From the NCBI RefSeq assembly GCF_022627325.1, contig NZ_JAETZZ010000011.1, positions 124,001-188,000 on the forward strand: DNA of 64,000 nucleotides, read 5' to 3'. The notes below the pieces were generated by a model. That model saw only the letters and a program-made list of their open reading frames with translations. It had not been told where the DNA came from and did not search any database. The first letter of the stretch is position 1, and the number at the start of each line of letters is the position of its first letter. This DNA is from Pseudomonas putida. GTDB taxonomy: Bacteria > Pseudomonadota > Gammaproteobacteria > Pseudomonadales > Pseudomonadaceae. Shown here piece by piece: positions 8,157 through 16,919 of this stretch. Position numbers and translations under genes: made by a program.

Positions 8157-9125
8157 TCAGTTGTGCTTGGGCTTGTCGGTGAGGAATTTGCCTTGCGGTG
8201 CTTCTGCGTGCTGCTGGCGCCGGGTGTTGCCGTCGATGCCGCCGGCAATCGCCCATTCGGCGAACACCGTCGGGCCGGGTTCGAACTCGCGTGGCTGCCA
8301 GTCGCCGGTCAGCTGGTCTTCGTCGGCGTAGTACTCGACCAGCGCCCCGGCCGGGTTCTTGAAGTACCAGAAGAATGCCGATGAAACCGGGTGGCGGCCC
8401 GGGCCGATTTCGGTGGCCCAACCGCAGCGGGAGATATGCATGCCGCCGCCGAACACTTCGTGCAGGTCACGTACGGTGAACGCTACGTGGTTGAGGCCGG
8501 CGCGCGGGGCTGGCAGCTGGAGCATGAACAGGTCGTGGTGGCCGCCTTCCTCGGCGGTGCGCAGGAAGGCGCCGCGGTTGGGGTAACGGTCCGATGCCTG
8601 GAAGCCGAAACGTTCGTGGTAGAAAGCCTCGCAGGCGTTCACGTCCTTGACGAAGAACACCACGTGGCCCACTTCGATGGGCGTGGCGCGGTCGTAGATC
8701 GGCGCCGGTTTGTTGATCCGGCCCTTGGTCTGCCAGGTGTTGTGGCCGCTGCACTCGATGTCCAGCGTGCGTTTGCGGGTGACCTGCAAGCGGATCGCCA
8801 GGCCGTTGGGGTCGGTGCAGCCGATGCGGCCATTGCCTTCGACAAAGCCCGGGTCATTGGCGATGCGCTGGCTGTACAGGGCAAGGTCCGCCTGGCTTGC
8901 CACTCCCCACACCACTTCACGCACGGTCGAACCGGGCTCGATGGCTGGCGGCAGGCCGGGTTTGTCGAGGGCGGCCAGGACCACGCGGCAGCCATTGAGG
9001 GTTTCGAAGATCACCTCGTCAGGCTGATCGCTGACCTTGCTCAAGCCCCAGTCGGTGAAGAAGCGGACGCAGGTGGCGAGGTCCTCCACGCCATAGGTGA
9101 CTTCGTCGATGCCCAGTACGCTCAT
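8157..9125 (-). CDS. VOC-family extradiol ring-cleavage dioxygenase
   Basis: 322 residues forming two glyoxalase-type modules. The second module carries a candidate metal triad H154 (EVGHVVFF), H213 (LNHVAFTV) and E264 (LVEYYADE), matching the spacing of type I extradiol dioxygenases such as BphC (H146/H210/E260). It should open a catechol-like ring using Fe(II) or Mn(II). Its start overlaps the stop of the aldehyde dehydrogenase gene by 4 nt (ATGA), indicating translational coupling. Confidence 0.85.
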   Translation of the reverse strand: MSVLGIDEVTYGVEDLATCVRFFTDWGLSKVSDQPDEVIFETLNGCRVVLAALDKPGLPPAIEPGSTVREVVWGVASQADLALYSQRIANDPGFVEGNGRIGCTDPNGLAIRLQVTRKRTLDIECSGHNTWQTKGRINKPAPIYDRATPIEVGHVVFFVKDVNACEAFYHERFGFQASDRYPNRGAFLRTAEEGGHHDLFMLQLPAPRAGLNHVAFTVRDLHEVFGGGMHISRCGWATEIGPGRHPVSSAFFWYFKNPAGALVEYYADEDQLTGDWQPREFEPGPTVFAEWAIAGGIDGNTRRQQHAEAPQGKFLTDKPKHN

Positions 9126-10612
9126 TGCCCTGCCTCCACGCCGGCCCAGGCCAGCGGCTGTTGGTTCATGCCCCAGTAGAGGCTTTTCTGTTCCATGTAC
9201 TGCAGGATGCCCAGGCGGCCTTTTTCTCGGCCAAGGCCACTGTCCCGCCAGCCGCCGAACGGCGTCGAGATGGAGAACTGCTTGTAGGTGTTGATCCACA
9301 CCGTACCGGCCTGAAGCTTGCGGCCAAGCGCCCAGGCACGCTTGTAGTCACGGCTCCAGATACCGGCGGCAAGGGCGTACAAGCTGTCGTTGGCCTGGGC
9401 CAGCAGGTCTTCTTCGCTGTCGAACGGGAGGGCCACCAGTACCGGGCCAAAGATCTCCTCCTGACATACCTGCTGGTGGTTGCCCAACCCTTCGAGGATG
9501 GTCGGCGGGTAGAAGTAACCCTGGTCGTACAGGCCGCCGCTCGGGCGCTCACCGCCCAGGCGCAGGCGGCCACCTTCGGCCAGGCCCAGGGCCACGTAGC
9601 GCTCCACCGACGCGCGGTGGCCAGCACTGATCAGCGGGCCCATCTGCGTGCGCTCGTCAGCCGGGTCACCCAGGCGCAGTTGCGCGGCGGCAGTGGTCAG
9701 CCGGGCCATGAACGGCTCGTACAGGGCACGGGCGACAAACAGCCGGGAGCCTGCAATGCATGCCTCGCCCGAGGAGCTGAAGATGCCGTACAGCACACCG
9801 GCAACGGCATGGTCGAGGTCGGCGTCATCAAGGACGATGGTCGGCGACTTGCCGCCCAGCTCTAGCGACACCGGCATCATCTTGTCGGCGGCGATATGGG
9901 CGATGTGTTTGCCGGTGCGGGTACCGCCGGTGAAGGACACACGTTTGACCAGCGGGTGGCGGGTCAATGCATCACCCAGTAAGGACCCCTTGCCTGGCAG
10001 CACGCTGACCAGGCCTTTGGGCAGCCCGGCGTCTTCACAGATGCGGGCCAGCTGCAGGGCCAGCAGCGGGGTGATTTCCGCCGGCTTGATCACCACTGCA
10101 TTGCCACCGGCCAGGGCCGGGGCGACCTTTTGCGCCTCGCTGGCGATAGGCGAGTTCCATGGCGTGATCGCCGCGACCACACCCATCGGCTCGTACACGC
10201 TCATGCTGACGAAATCCCCGCGCGATGGGGTGATGGTTTCCTCCAGGGTTTCGCAGGCAGCGGCGAAGAACTGGAAAGTCCCTGCCGCGCTGGCGACCAA
10301 GGCGCGGGTTTCGTTGATCGGCTTGCCGTTGTCCTGGCGTTGCAGTTGCGCCAGCTCTTCAGCGCGCTCGCGGATCAGGCCGGCGATGCGGTACAGCACC
10401 GCGGCACGTTCGTGCGGTTTACGCTGGGCCCAACCGCTGTGCAGGAAGGCCAGGTGGGCCCCTTGTACGGCGGCTTCGACATCCTCGAGGCTGGCGGCAT
10501 TGAGCCAGGCGACGGGCTCACCGGTCGCCGGGTAGCACGAGGCGTAACGCTCGCCGCCGCCCAGGCGCCAGGTGCCGGCGATGCAGATCGGTAAGGTCTG
10601 TTCCAGAGTCAT
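9122..10612 (-). CDS. NAD(P)-dependent aldehyde dehydrogenase
   Basis: A 496-residue ALDH-superfamily enzyme that oxidises an aldehyde to an acid. The catalytic glutamate is in LELGGKSP and the catalytic cysteine in SSGEACIAGSR; ITPWNSP and the EEIFGPV motif are also present. The start at 10612 (MTLEQTLP) is chosen over a more upstream in-frame codon. It couples by a 4-nt overlap to the dioxygenase gene. In a ring-cleavage pathway it could act on a semialdehyde or on the product of the ThDP enzyme. Confidence 0.9.
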   Translation of the reverse strand: MTLEQTLPICIAGTWRLGGGERYASCYPATGEPVAWLNAASLEDVEAAVQGAHLAFLHSGWAQRKPHERAAVLYRIAGLIRERAEELAQLQRQDNGKPINETRALVASAAGTFQFFAAACETLEETITPSRGDFVSMSVYEPMGVVAAITPWNSPIASEAQKVAPALAGGNAVVIKPAEITPLLALQLARICEDAGLPKGLVSVLPGKGSLLGDALTRHPLVKRVSFTGGTRTGKHIAHIAADKMMPVSLELGGKSPTIVLDDADLDHAVAGVLYGIFSSSGEACIAGSRLFVARALYEPFMARLTTAAAQLRLGDPADERTQMGPLISAGHRASVERYVALGLAEGGRLRLGGERPSGGLYDQGYFYPPTILEGLGNHQQVCQEEIFGPVLVALPFDSEEDLLAQANDSLYALAAGIWSRDYKRAWALGRKLQAGTVWINTYKQFSISTPFGGWRDSGLGREKGRLGILQYMEQKSLYWGMNQQPLAWAGVEAGQ

Positions 10613-10622
10613 TGGCAGTCCC

Positions 10623-11426
10623 CTAGATGGAAATGGCATGGGCGTGGTTGCCGAGGGCGCGTACCACGCTGTAGACGGTCAGTGCCGAGGTCTTCGGGTT
10701 GGCCGGCAGCGGTTTGCCGCGCAGGCTCATTTCGAAGCGGCCGAAGGCGCCGCGGGCTTCGACCTTGTGCACGTTTTCTTCGCTGAGCGGGTCGGCGATC
10801 AGGGTCACACGGGTGCGGTCGAGGCCCAGCCCGGCCAGTGACAGGGTGGCCGCGACATTGGCGTTTTTCGGGTACAGCCGCGCCGCCTCACGGGCGCTGC
10901 CGTCGAAGATCACGGTCGCTTCTGTGAGGGCGTCCAGCGCGCAGACCTGCTCGGCGGGTGTGTTTTGCCAGGCCTGTGCCGGTTTGCGGCCGGTGTAGCT
11001 GACTGCGTCCAGGCCGCCGACCTTGGCGGCCGACAGTGCGTCGATGCCGCCAATGGCGCCGGGCAGCAGCTCGATTCGCGTGTTGCCGTGTGCCGCTGCC
11101 GCTTCCAGGCGCTCGACCAGGCCAGGCTCGGACAGCGCACCAACCGAGACGATCAGGCAGGCGATGCCGCGCTCCAGCGCTGGCAGCACGTGCTCTTCGA
11201 TCGCCTTGTGGCCGGCGCATTCGACCAGCAAGTCAGGGCGCGCGTCGGCCGGCAGGGCGGTGAGGACCTGCGGTGGCCGGCGCAAGCTCGCCAGTCGCTG
11301 GCGTACCAGCGCTTCAGAGCCGGCCGAGGCAATCACCGCATCGACGCACAGCAGCGGGTCTTTCTCCAGCAGTTCAAGCACACCGACGCCAATGGCACCG
11401 CAGCCGATCATGGTGATATGCAACAT
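10623..11426 (-). CDS. L-aspartate dehydrogenase-like protein (NadX/DUF108 family)
   Basis: A 267-residue NAD(P)-dependent protein with an N-terminal Rossmann motif (GCGAIGVGVLELL) and the family's central PGAIGGIDAL and C-terminal YPKNANVAATLSLAG segments. Known members reduce iminoaspartate/oxaloacetate to or from L-aspartate. In this operon a role in nicotinamide synthesis is unlikely, so it probably acts on an amino- or oxo-acid intermediate of the pathway; that is inference. It lies 10 nt upstream of the aldehyde dehydrogenase gene. Confidence 0.8.
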   Translation of the reverse strand: MLHITMIGCGAIGVGVLELLEKDPLLCVDAVIASAGSEALVRQRLASLRRPPQVLTALPADARPDLLVECAGHKAIEEHVLPALERGIACLIVSVGALSEPGLVERLEAAAAHGNTRIELLPGAIGGIDALSAAKVGGLDAVSYTGRKPAQAWQNTPAEQVCALDALTEATVIFDGSAREAARLYPKNANVAATLSLAGLGLDRTRVTLIADPLSEENVHKVEARGAFGRFEMSLRGKPLPANPKTSALTVYSVVRALGNHAHAISI

Positions 11427-11436
11427 GGCGGGGTCC

Positions 11437-13119
11437 TCAGGCCGTGGCCTTCTGCGCCTTGGTTTCGCTGTTGGGCGGGCCGGCGAACTGGGTAGCGAAG
11501 CCACCCACGCTGAGCATGTCCACTTCCAGCAGGAACGGGCCTTGCGCGCCCAGCGCGCCTTCGAGCACCTCACCGAACTGCTTCAGGTCGCTGACCAGCC
11601 CATGGCGCAGGCCCAGCGATTCCGAGAGCTTGCTGTAGTTCGGCGTGTGCAGTTCGACGTAGGCGTGGCGGGCACCGTAGATGGCGTCCTGGATGTTGCG
11701 GATAACGCCATAGCGCTGGTCGTTCATGAGCAGGATGACCACGTTGGCGTTCTCCTGCACCAGGGTCGCCAGCTCACCCAGGTTGAGAATGAAGCCACCA
11801 TCGCCTGCCAGGGCGAACACCTTGCGCTCCGGCGCCGTTTGCGCCGCCGCCACGGCAGCGCCGATGCCCATCGCCAGGCCTTGGCCGATGCCACCGCCGA
11901 GCGCGTGTACACCGGACAGGGGGTGATAGAGGTTGAGCAGGCGGTTGCCCCAGATGCTGTTGGACAGGGTCACGTCGCGCACCCAGGTGAAGTTGCGCCC
12001 AGTCTGCGCCTGCAACTGCTCCACCAGCGATGCGTACGGGCCCAGGTCGGCGACCAGCTGTTTGCGTGCCTGCTCGCGCACGGCCTTGAGTTCGGGCAGG
12101 AAGCTTGGGTCGATGTTCAGGCGGCCCTGCAGGCGGTCGGCCAGGCCCTGCAGGGCCAGCGCGGCGTCGCCACAGATGAACAGGTCGCTGGGGTAGCTGC
12201 GGCCTTCGATGGCCGGGTTGACGTCGATGCGCAGGGTCGTGCGCGGCAGCTTCAGGGCGTACTTGAAGGTCTCATTGCTGCGCAGGCGCGAGCCCGCTAC
12301 TACCAAGGCATCGCAGGTCTGCATGAAGCCTTCGACCAGCTTGTTCTGCGAGAAGGCTCCCAGGCAGCGCTCATCGTCTTCGTTGACCACGCCACGGCCT
12401 TGAGTCGAGGTGATCACGCCGACGCCCATGTCCAGCAGGCGCTTGACCTGCGCGCCGGCATGCCGGGCACCGCCGCCCAGCCACAGCAGGGGGCGGGTGG
12501 CGCTGGCCAGGCGTTCGGCAACCAGGTCGAGGGCTTCGGCGGCAGGTGCGGCGACCGGGATAGGCAGTGGCGACAGGTCGGTCGGCATGGGGATGAAAGC
12601 TGACTGGATATCGATCGGGATCTCCACACTGACCGGGCCGGTGGGGGCGGTCAGTGCGGTCTGCACGGCCAGCTTCAAGGTGCTCAGCGCGGTTTCGACG
12701 CTGCGCACGCGAAACGCGGCCTTGGACACGGCCTTGAGCATGGTCAGCTGGTCGCGGGCCTCGTGAATGTAGGCCAGCTCCTGGTCCAGGTAGGGGGTTT
12801 CGATCTGCCCGGTGATGTGCAGCAGTGGGGTACCGGCGGTCAGCGCTTCGACCATGGCCCCGGCGGCGTTGCCGGCGGCCGTACCGGTGGAGGTCAGGCA
12901 CACGCCCAGGCCGCCGATGCTGCGGGCATAGGCATCGGCCATGTTGGTCGCCCCGGCTTCGCCGCGGGCCATGACGAAGCGGATATTGCCGCGCACAGCG
13001 AAGGCATCGAGGATCGGCATGTTGTGAATCGAGATCACGCCGAACGCCGCCCTGACGTCGCATTGCTCCAGGAACGCGGTGATGACGGCACCGACGGTGA
13101 CAGTATTTTCGTTACGCAT
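11437..13119 (-). CDS. Thiamine-diphosphate-dependent enzyme (acetolactate synthase/benzoylformate decarboxylase family)
   Basis: 560 residues with the three-domain layout of the IlvB/POX/BFD family. The activating glutamate is E54 (RGEAGATNMADAYAR) and the C-terminal ThDP/Mg motif begins GDGGFILN and ends LLMND. The family decarboxylates 2-oxo acids, or cleaves or makes C-C bonds. It is too divergent to name, and I see no partner regulatory subunit, so true acetolactate synthase is unlikely. Its start overlaps the end of the SDR gene by 8 nt. Confidence 0.85.
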   Translation of the reverse strand: MRNENTVTVGAVITAFLEQCDVRAAFGVISIHNMPILDAFAVRGNIRFVMARGEAGATNMADAYARSIGGLGVCLTSTGTAAGNAAGAMVEALTAGTPLLHITGQIETPYLDQELAYIHEARDQLTMLKAVSKAAFRVRSVETALSTLKLAVQTALTAPTGPVSVEIPIDIQSAFIPMPTDLSPLPIPVAAPAAEALDLVAERLASATRPLLWLGGGARHAGAQVKRLLDMGVGVITSTQGRGVVNEDDERCLGAFSQNKLVEGFMQTCDALVVAGSRLRSNETFKYALKLPRTTLRIDVNPAIEGRSYPSDLFICGDAALALQGLADRLQGRLNIDPSFLPELKAVREQARKQLVADLGPYASLVEQLQAQTGRNFTWVRDVTLSNSIWGNRLLNLYHPLSGVHALGGGIGQGLAMGIGAAVAAAQTAPERKVFALAGDGGFILNLGELATLVQENANVVILLMNDQRYGVIRNIQDAIYGARHAYVELHTPNYSKLSESLGLRHGLVSDLKQFGEVLEGALGAQGPFLLEVDMLSVGGFATQFAGPPNSETKAQKATA

Positions 13120-13909
13120 GACGGGACAGGCCTCCGGATACATCGATATGACTGCCAGTGGTGTAGGCCGACAGAGGCGAAGCCAGGAACAGGATCGCCT
13201 GCGCCGCTTCCTTCGGCAGGCCAAGGCGGCCCAAGGGAATGTGTTTGCGTTGCGCCAGCTGTGCGGTCCATTGCGACCAGTCCAGGTCGCGCTCCTCGCG
13301 GGCTTCGAAGCGGCGGCGCCATTGCCCGGACTCGACCAGGCCGATAAGGATGCCGTTGACCCGGATGCCGTGTTCGGCGAATTCGAACGCCATCGAGCGC
13401 ACCAGGTTCTTCAGCCCGGCACGGGCGGCCGAGGTGGCGACCATATGCGGTTCGGGCTGGCTGGCCAGCAGCGAGTTGACGCACACGATCGAGGCGTTGG
13501 GCTGGCCCTGCAGTTGCGCCATGAACGCGCGTACCGGGTGGATGACCGAAAAGAACTTGAGGTGCAGCTCGTCGTTCCAGGCCTGGTCGGTGGTATCGGC
13601 AAACGTCGACACACGGCCTTGGCCGGCATTGTTGACCAGCGCCTGGGCCGGGCCCAGCGCGGCTTGGCTGGCGGCGGCGAAGGCCTGTACCGACTCGGCA
13701 TCGAGCACGTCGCACACCTGGGCCAGCAGGCCTGCCTCGGGGAAGCGTTGGCGCAGCCGGGTTTCGGCACTGCGCAGGCGGTCTTCATTGCGCCCGCAGA
13801 AGGCGACGCGGGCGCCGGCTTCGAGCAGCAGCTCGACACAGGCGTAACCGATGCCGGACGAGCCGCCGGTGACGATCACCGTGCTGTCTTGAAGTGGGTA
13901 GGGGTTCAT
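13112..13909 (-). CDS. Short-chain dehydrogenase/reductase lacking the YxxxK motif
   Basis: A 265-residue SDR with a clear nucleotide-binding motif (VTGGSSGIGYA) and NNAGQGR. In the catalytic region the usual Ser is present (VNSLLASQ), but the Tyr-x3-Lys position reads MVATSAARAG, with neither tyrosine nor lysine. It may use a different mechanism or bind without catalysis. It starts immediately (1 nt) after the IclR stop codon and overlaps the ThDP gene by 8 nt. Confidence 0.85.
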   Translation of the reverse strand: MNPYPLQDSTVIVTGGSSGIGYACVELLLEAGARVAFCGRNEDRLRSAETRLRQRFPEAGLLAQVCDVLDAESVQAFAAASQAALGPAQALVNNAGQGRVSTFADTTDQAWNDELHLKFFSVIHPVRAFMAQLQGQPNASIVCVNSLLASQPEPHMVATSAARAGLKNLVRSMAFEFAEHGIRVNGILIGLVESGQWRRRFEAREERDLDWSQWTAQLAQRKHIPLGRLGLPKEAAQAILFLASPLSAYTTGSHIDVSGGLSRHA

Positions 13910-13910
13910 C

Positions 13911-14738
13911 TCAGTCCCTCATCAGCGCGGTGACGCGGTGGTGACCGGTGTTGGGCGTGTAGTTGAGCAACCGCGACAACTCATCGGCGCTGCCCCGTAC
14001 CTGGCCCAGCAGGTTGTCGAAATTGACGTGGCCGATCTGCACGGTCGGGATGGTCAGGCCGAGCGCGGCGACTACCTGGCCGCTGTCATCACGTACGGGT
14101 GCAGCCACCGTGGAGATGGTCGACTCGAAGAAGCCTTCGCCACTGACATAGCCGCGCAGGCGATCGGCCTGGACCAGGTCGAACAGCTCCAGCACGGTTT
14201 TGGGCGTGCACGGCGAGAACTGCTCCAGGTGTTCTTCGGGATATAGCTCCCGCAACTCGCTCAGGCTCAGGTCGGCCAGCAGGATGCGCCCAAGCACCGT
14301 GGCATGGGCAGGCAGGCGTGTGCCGACGGTGACTGCGCTGGAGAACACCGAGGGCGGTGAAACCTTGGCCACGTAGACGATCGAGCGGCCGTCGCGCACC
14401 ACCAGGTTGCTTGGGTAATTCAGGCGATCGCACAGCCGTGCCAGCAGTGGCTGGCCCAGTTCGGTCAGCTCCAGCGAGGCCAGGTATTCGAAGCCCAGGC
14501 GCAGCACCGACATGCCCAGGCGGTATTCGTTGCCGCTGCGGGTGACGAAGCCCATGGTTTCCAGGGTGGTCAGCAGGCGGAAGATGGTCGAGCGCGGCAG
14601 CGACAGGCGCCGGGCCAGCTCGGGGGCGGTCAGGGTACGGTTCTGCCGGCTGAATTCGCACAGCAGCAGCAGGCCGCGTTCCAGGCCCGGGACAATGTAC
14701 TTGTCCTGGTTTTCCTTCGACGGATCCATTTCGTTCAT
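13911..14738 (-). CDS. IclR-family transcriptional regulator
   Basis: 275 residues: an N-terminal winged helix-turn-helix (LTAPELARRLSLPRSTIFRLL, near residues 36-56) and a C-terminal effector-binding domain. Many relatives control aromatic catabolism genes. The gene is embedded in the operon, coupled by 4 nt to the upstream hydrolase gene and 1 nt from the downstream SDR, so its level follows operon expression. The palindromes upstream of the operon and the porin are its likely targets. Confidence 0.92.
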   Translation of the reverse strand: MNEMDPSKENQDKYIVPGLERGLLLLCEFSRQNRTLTAPELARRLSLPRSTIFRLLTTLETMGFVTRSGNEYRLGMSVLRLGFEYLASLELTELGQPLLARLCDRLNYPSNLVVRDGRSIVYVAKVSPPSVFSSAVTVGTRLPAHATVLGRILLADLSLSELRELYPEEHLEQFSPCTPKTVLELFDLVQADRLRGYVSGEGFFESTISTVAAPVRDDSGQVVAALGLTIPTVQIGHVNFDNLLGQVRGSADELSRLLNYTPNTGHHRVTALMRD

Positions 14739-15592
14739 AGCGCGCTACCTGTGAGAGAGGCGTCGAGGGCGCGGGCCAGCAGGCCCGTCACCGTGTCAGG
14801 TTGCTCGATGGCGCAGGCATGGCCAGCGCCGGGTATCAGGTGGAAAGGGGCGCCCAGAGCGTCGGCCAAGGCCTGGCAGTCGTCGGCGCGGGTGATGCTG
14901 TCGGCGCTGCCGCAGTGCACTTCGCAGGGCACTGCCAGCGGCGCGTGGCGCAACAGCTGGTCGCCGCACAGCAGCTCGATGGCCTGGCGGTAGCCGTGCG
15001 GCTGTAGCCGTGCCATGTTCCACTGCACCCAGGCCAGCGCCTGGGCACCTGCGTCTGGCGAGAGCAAATGTGCACTGCGCTCGCGGGCCATTTGCCCGAT
15101 GCCCAGGTGCGCCAGGCTGTGCAGGCGTTTGCTGCGCACGGCCAGCCCTTGCGCCGGTTGCGCGCCGTACCCGCGTGCCGGGCTGAGCAGTACCAGGCGC
15201 TTGACCCGCTGCGGGTGGGCCTGGGCGAACGCGGCGGCAGTCAGCGCCCCCAATGAATGGCCGACCAGTACACAGCGCTCGATGCCCAAGGCGTCGAGTG
15301 TCTGCAGCAAGCGCCCGGCATAGTCGCCGGCGCCCGGCACAGCCTTGGGCAGTGGCGTGGACTGGCCATAGCCGGGGGCATCCCAGGCGATCACCCGTGC
15401 CCGCTCGCTCAGGTTCAAGGCCACTTGCAACCAGCTGGCCGCGCCCGAGCCGATGCCGTGCAGCAGCACGATGGCAGCGCCGCTGCCCGCTTCACGTACC
15501 GCCTGCAGCCCCTGGTCAAGGCGTAGCAGGCGTTCGGCGAAGCGCTGTTCGAGCTGGCTGAGCAAGGAGGCGATGAGGGTGATCGGCATCAT
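14735..15592 (-). CDS. Alpha/beta hydrolase (meta-cleavage-type)
   Basis: 285 residues of the alpha/beta-hydrolase fold: oxyanion segment LLHGIGSGAASW, nucleophile elbow GHSLGAL with catalytic serine, and a C-terminal GAGHACAIEQ with catalytic histidine. Enzymes of this type hydrolyse the C-C bond of ring-cleaved intermediates or an ester. The neighbouring extradiol dioxygenase favours a C-C hydrolase role; this is inferred. Two adjacent ATG codons exist; the outer one at 15592 is used here. Confidence 0.88.
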   Translation of the reverse strand: MMPITLIASLLSQLEQRFAERLLRLDQGLQAVREAGSGAAIVLLHGIGSGAASWLQVALNLSERARVIAWDAPGYGQSTPLPKAVPGAGDYAGRLLQTLDALGIERCVLVGHSLGALTAAAFAQAHPQRVKRLVLLSPARGYGAQPAQGLAVRSKRLHSLAHLGIGQMARERSAHLLSPDAGAQALAWVQWNMARLQPHGYRQAIELLCGDQLLRHAPLAVPCEVHCGSADSITRADDCQALADALGAPFHLIPGAGHACAIEQPDTVTGLLARALDASLTGSAL

Positions 15593-15596
15593 CGTC

Positions 15597-16136
15597 TTAC
15601 CCGCGCTTGATCGAGGCCAGCGGGTGCGCTGGTGGATAGGTCGGGGTCAACGGCTTCTTGGCACCGAGCATCACGCACATCAGTGCGTCCTCGTCACCCA
15701 CATTGATCTCTTCGCGGTACACCCCTGGCGGTACAGAGATCAGGTCGCGGTCGGTGAGGATGGTTTCGAAGCGCTCGCCGTCTTTTTCGATGATCACCTT
15801 GAGCTTGCCGCGCAGCACGAAGAACACTTCCTCGACGTCGGTGTGCAGGTGGGGCGGGCCTTCGTGGCCGGCTGGGATGACCATGGTGGAGAAGGTGAAG
15901 TGCTCGGAGGCAATGGTGTTCATGTCACTGCCAACGCCCGTGCCGCCGGTGCCCACGTAGCGCATCTGCGCGCGGCGGTACTTGGGGTCGTAGTCGGCCT
16001 GGAACTTCAGCGCATCCCAGTCGTAGCGGCGCGTCTCATAGCGCGCGATGCGCGTCTGCATCCAGCTGGCCAGGTCGGCGTCGGCGGGGCGGTCCCAGGT
16101 CTTGGGGGCGTCGTGTTGCACAGAGAGGTCGGTCAT
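15597..16136 (-). CDS. Cupin-domain protein
   Basis: A 179-residue single-domain cupin. The metal-binding motif is visible as GPPHLHTDVEEVFFVLRG and a second motif lies around PPGVYREEINVG. Such proteins may be dioxygenases, isomerases or lyases acting on ring-cleavage products, or substrate binders. The start follows GGAGACC. It is spaced 4 nt from the hydrolase gene. Its exact reaction is unknown. Confidence 0.82.
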   Translation of the reverse strand: MTDLSVQHDAPKTWDRPADADLASWMQTRIARYETRRYDWDALKFQADYDPKYRRAQMRYVGTGGTGVGSDMNTIASEHFTFSTMVIPAGHEGPPHLHTDVEEVFFVLRGKLKVIIEKDGERFETILTDRDLISVPPGVYREEINVGDEDALMCVMLGAKKPLTPTYPPAHPLASIKRG

Positions 16137-16151
16137 GAAGGTCTCCTTTGC

Positions 16152-16919
16152 TCAGGGCATGACGAACCCGCCGTTGACCGGCAGGGTTTGTCCAGTGATG
16201 AAGCGCGACAAGTCGGACAGGGCGAACAGCACCGCGCCACTGACGTCGTCGGGCAGTTGCGGGCGCTGGATGGCCCGTTGTTCGGTGTACAGGCGGTGGC
16301 GGGCCTCGGGCACATAGGCGGTGGCTTCGACCAGCACCAGGCCGGGGGCGATGGCGTTGACGGTGATGTTGGCGTTGCCCAGCTCGCGGGCCAGGCTGCG
16401 GGTCATGGCGATCACCGCCCCTTTGCTGGCGACATAGGCCAGCAGGTTCGGTGCACCCCACAGGGGGGTGTCGGACGCCAGGTTGATGACCGCGCCACGG
16501 CCACTTTCGCGCAGTGCCGGGAGGGCGGCGCGGGTCATCAGCCAGGTGCCGCGCACATTCACCTGCATGACCTGGTCCCAGGTCTCGATGTCCAGTTCCT
16601 CGCAGCTCTTGCCGCCGGAATTGGTGATCGAGGCGTTGTTGACCAGGCCGTCCAGGCCACCCAAGCGTTTGACCGTGCGCTCGATGCAGGCCTCGATGGA
16701 CTCGGGGCTGGCAAGGTCCAGGCTCACGCCGCTGACATCCAGGCCCATACCGCTCAGCTCGCAGGCAGCCTGTTGCACACGCCCGGCGAGCACATCGGCG
16801 ATGACCACCCGTGCGCCGGCCTGGGCTATGGCCTGGGCAAAGGCATAGCCCAGCCCGCGGGCACCACCTGTGACCAGCACGCGGCGGCCCTGGAGAAGGT
16901 TGTTGAAGTTGCTCATCAT
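16152..16919 (-). CDS. Short-chain dehydrogenase/reductase
   Basis: 255 residues with a canonical SDR layout: VTGGARGLGYAFA cofactor loop, VNNASITN, and active-site YVASK. It can be expected to oxidise an alcohol or dihydrodiol or reduce a ketone with NAD(P)H. It starts with tandem ATGs; the first overlaps the permease stop in an ATGA arrangement, suggesting coupling between uptake and catabolism genes. Confidence 0.9.
   Translation of the reverse strand: MMSNFNNLLQGRRVLVTGGARGLGYAFAQAIAQAGARVVIADVLAGRVQQAACELSGMGLDVSGVSLDLASPESIEACIERTVKRLGGLDGLVNNASITNSGGKSCEELDIETWDQVMQVNVRGTWLMTRAALPALRESGRGAVINLASDTPLWGAPNLLAYVASKGAVIAMTRSLARELGNANITVNAIAPGLVLVEATAYVPEARHRLYTEQRAIQRPQLPDDVSGAVLFALSDLSRFITGQTLPVNGGFVMP

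Noticed and set aside
11023..12603. 526-codon plus-strand frame
   Set aside because: Antisense to the ThDP enzyme and dehydrogenase genes; no motif and composition of a shadow frame.
11437..13119. True acetolactate synthase
   Set aside because: No IlvN-like small subunit gene is adjacent, and the operon context is catabolic.
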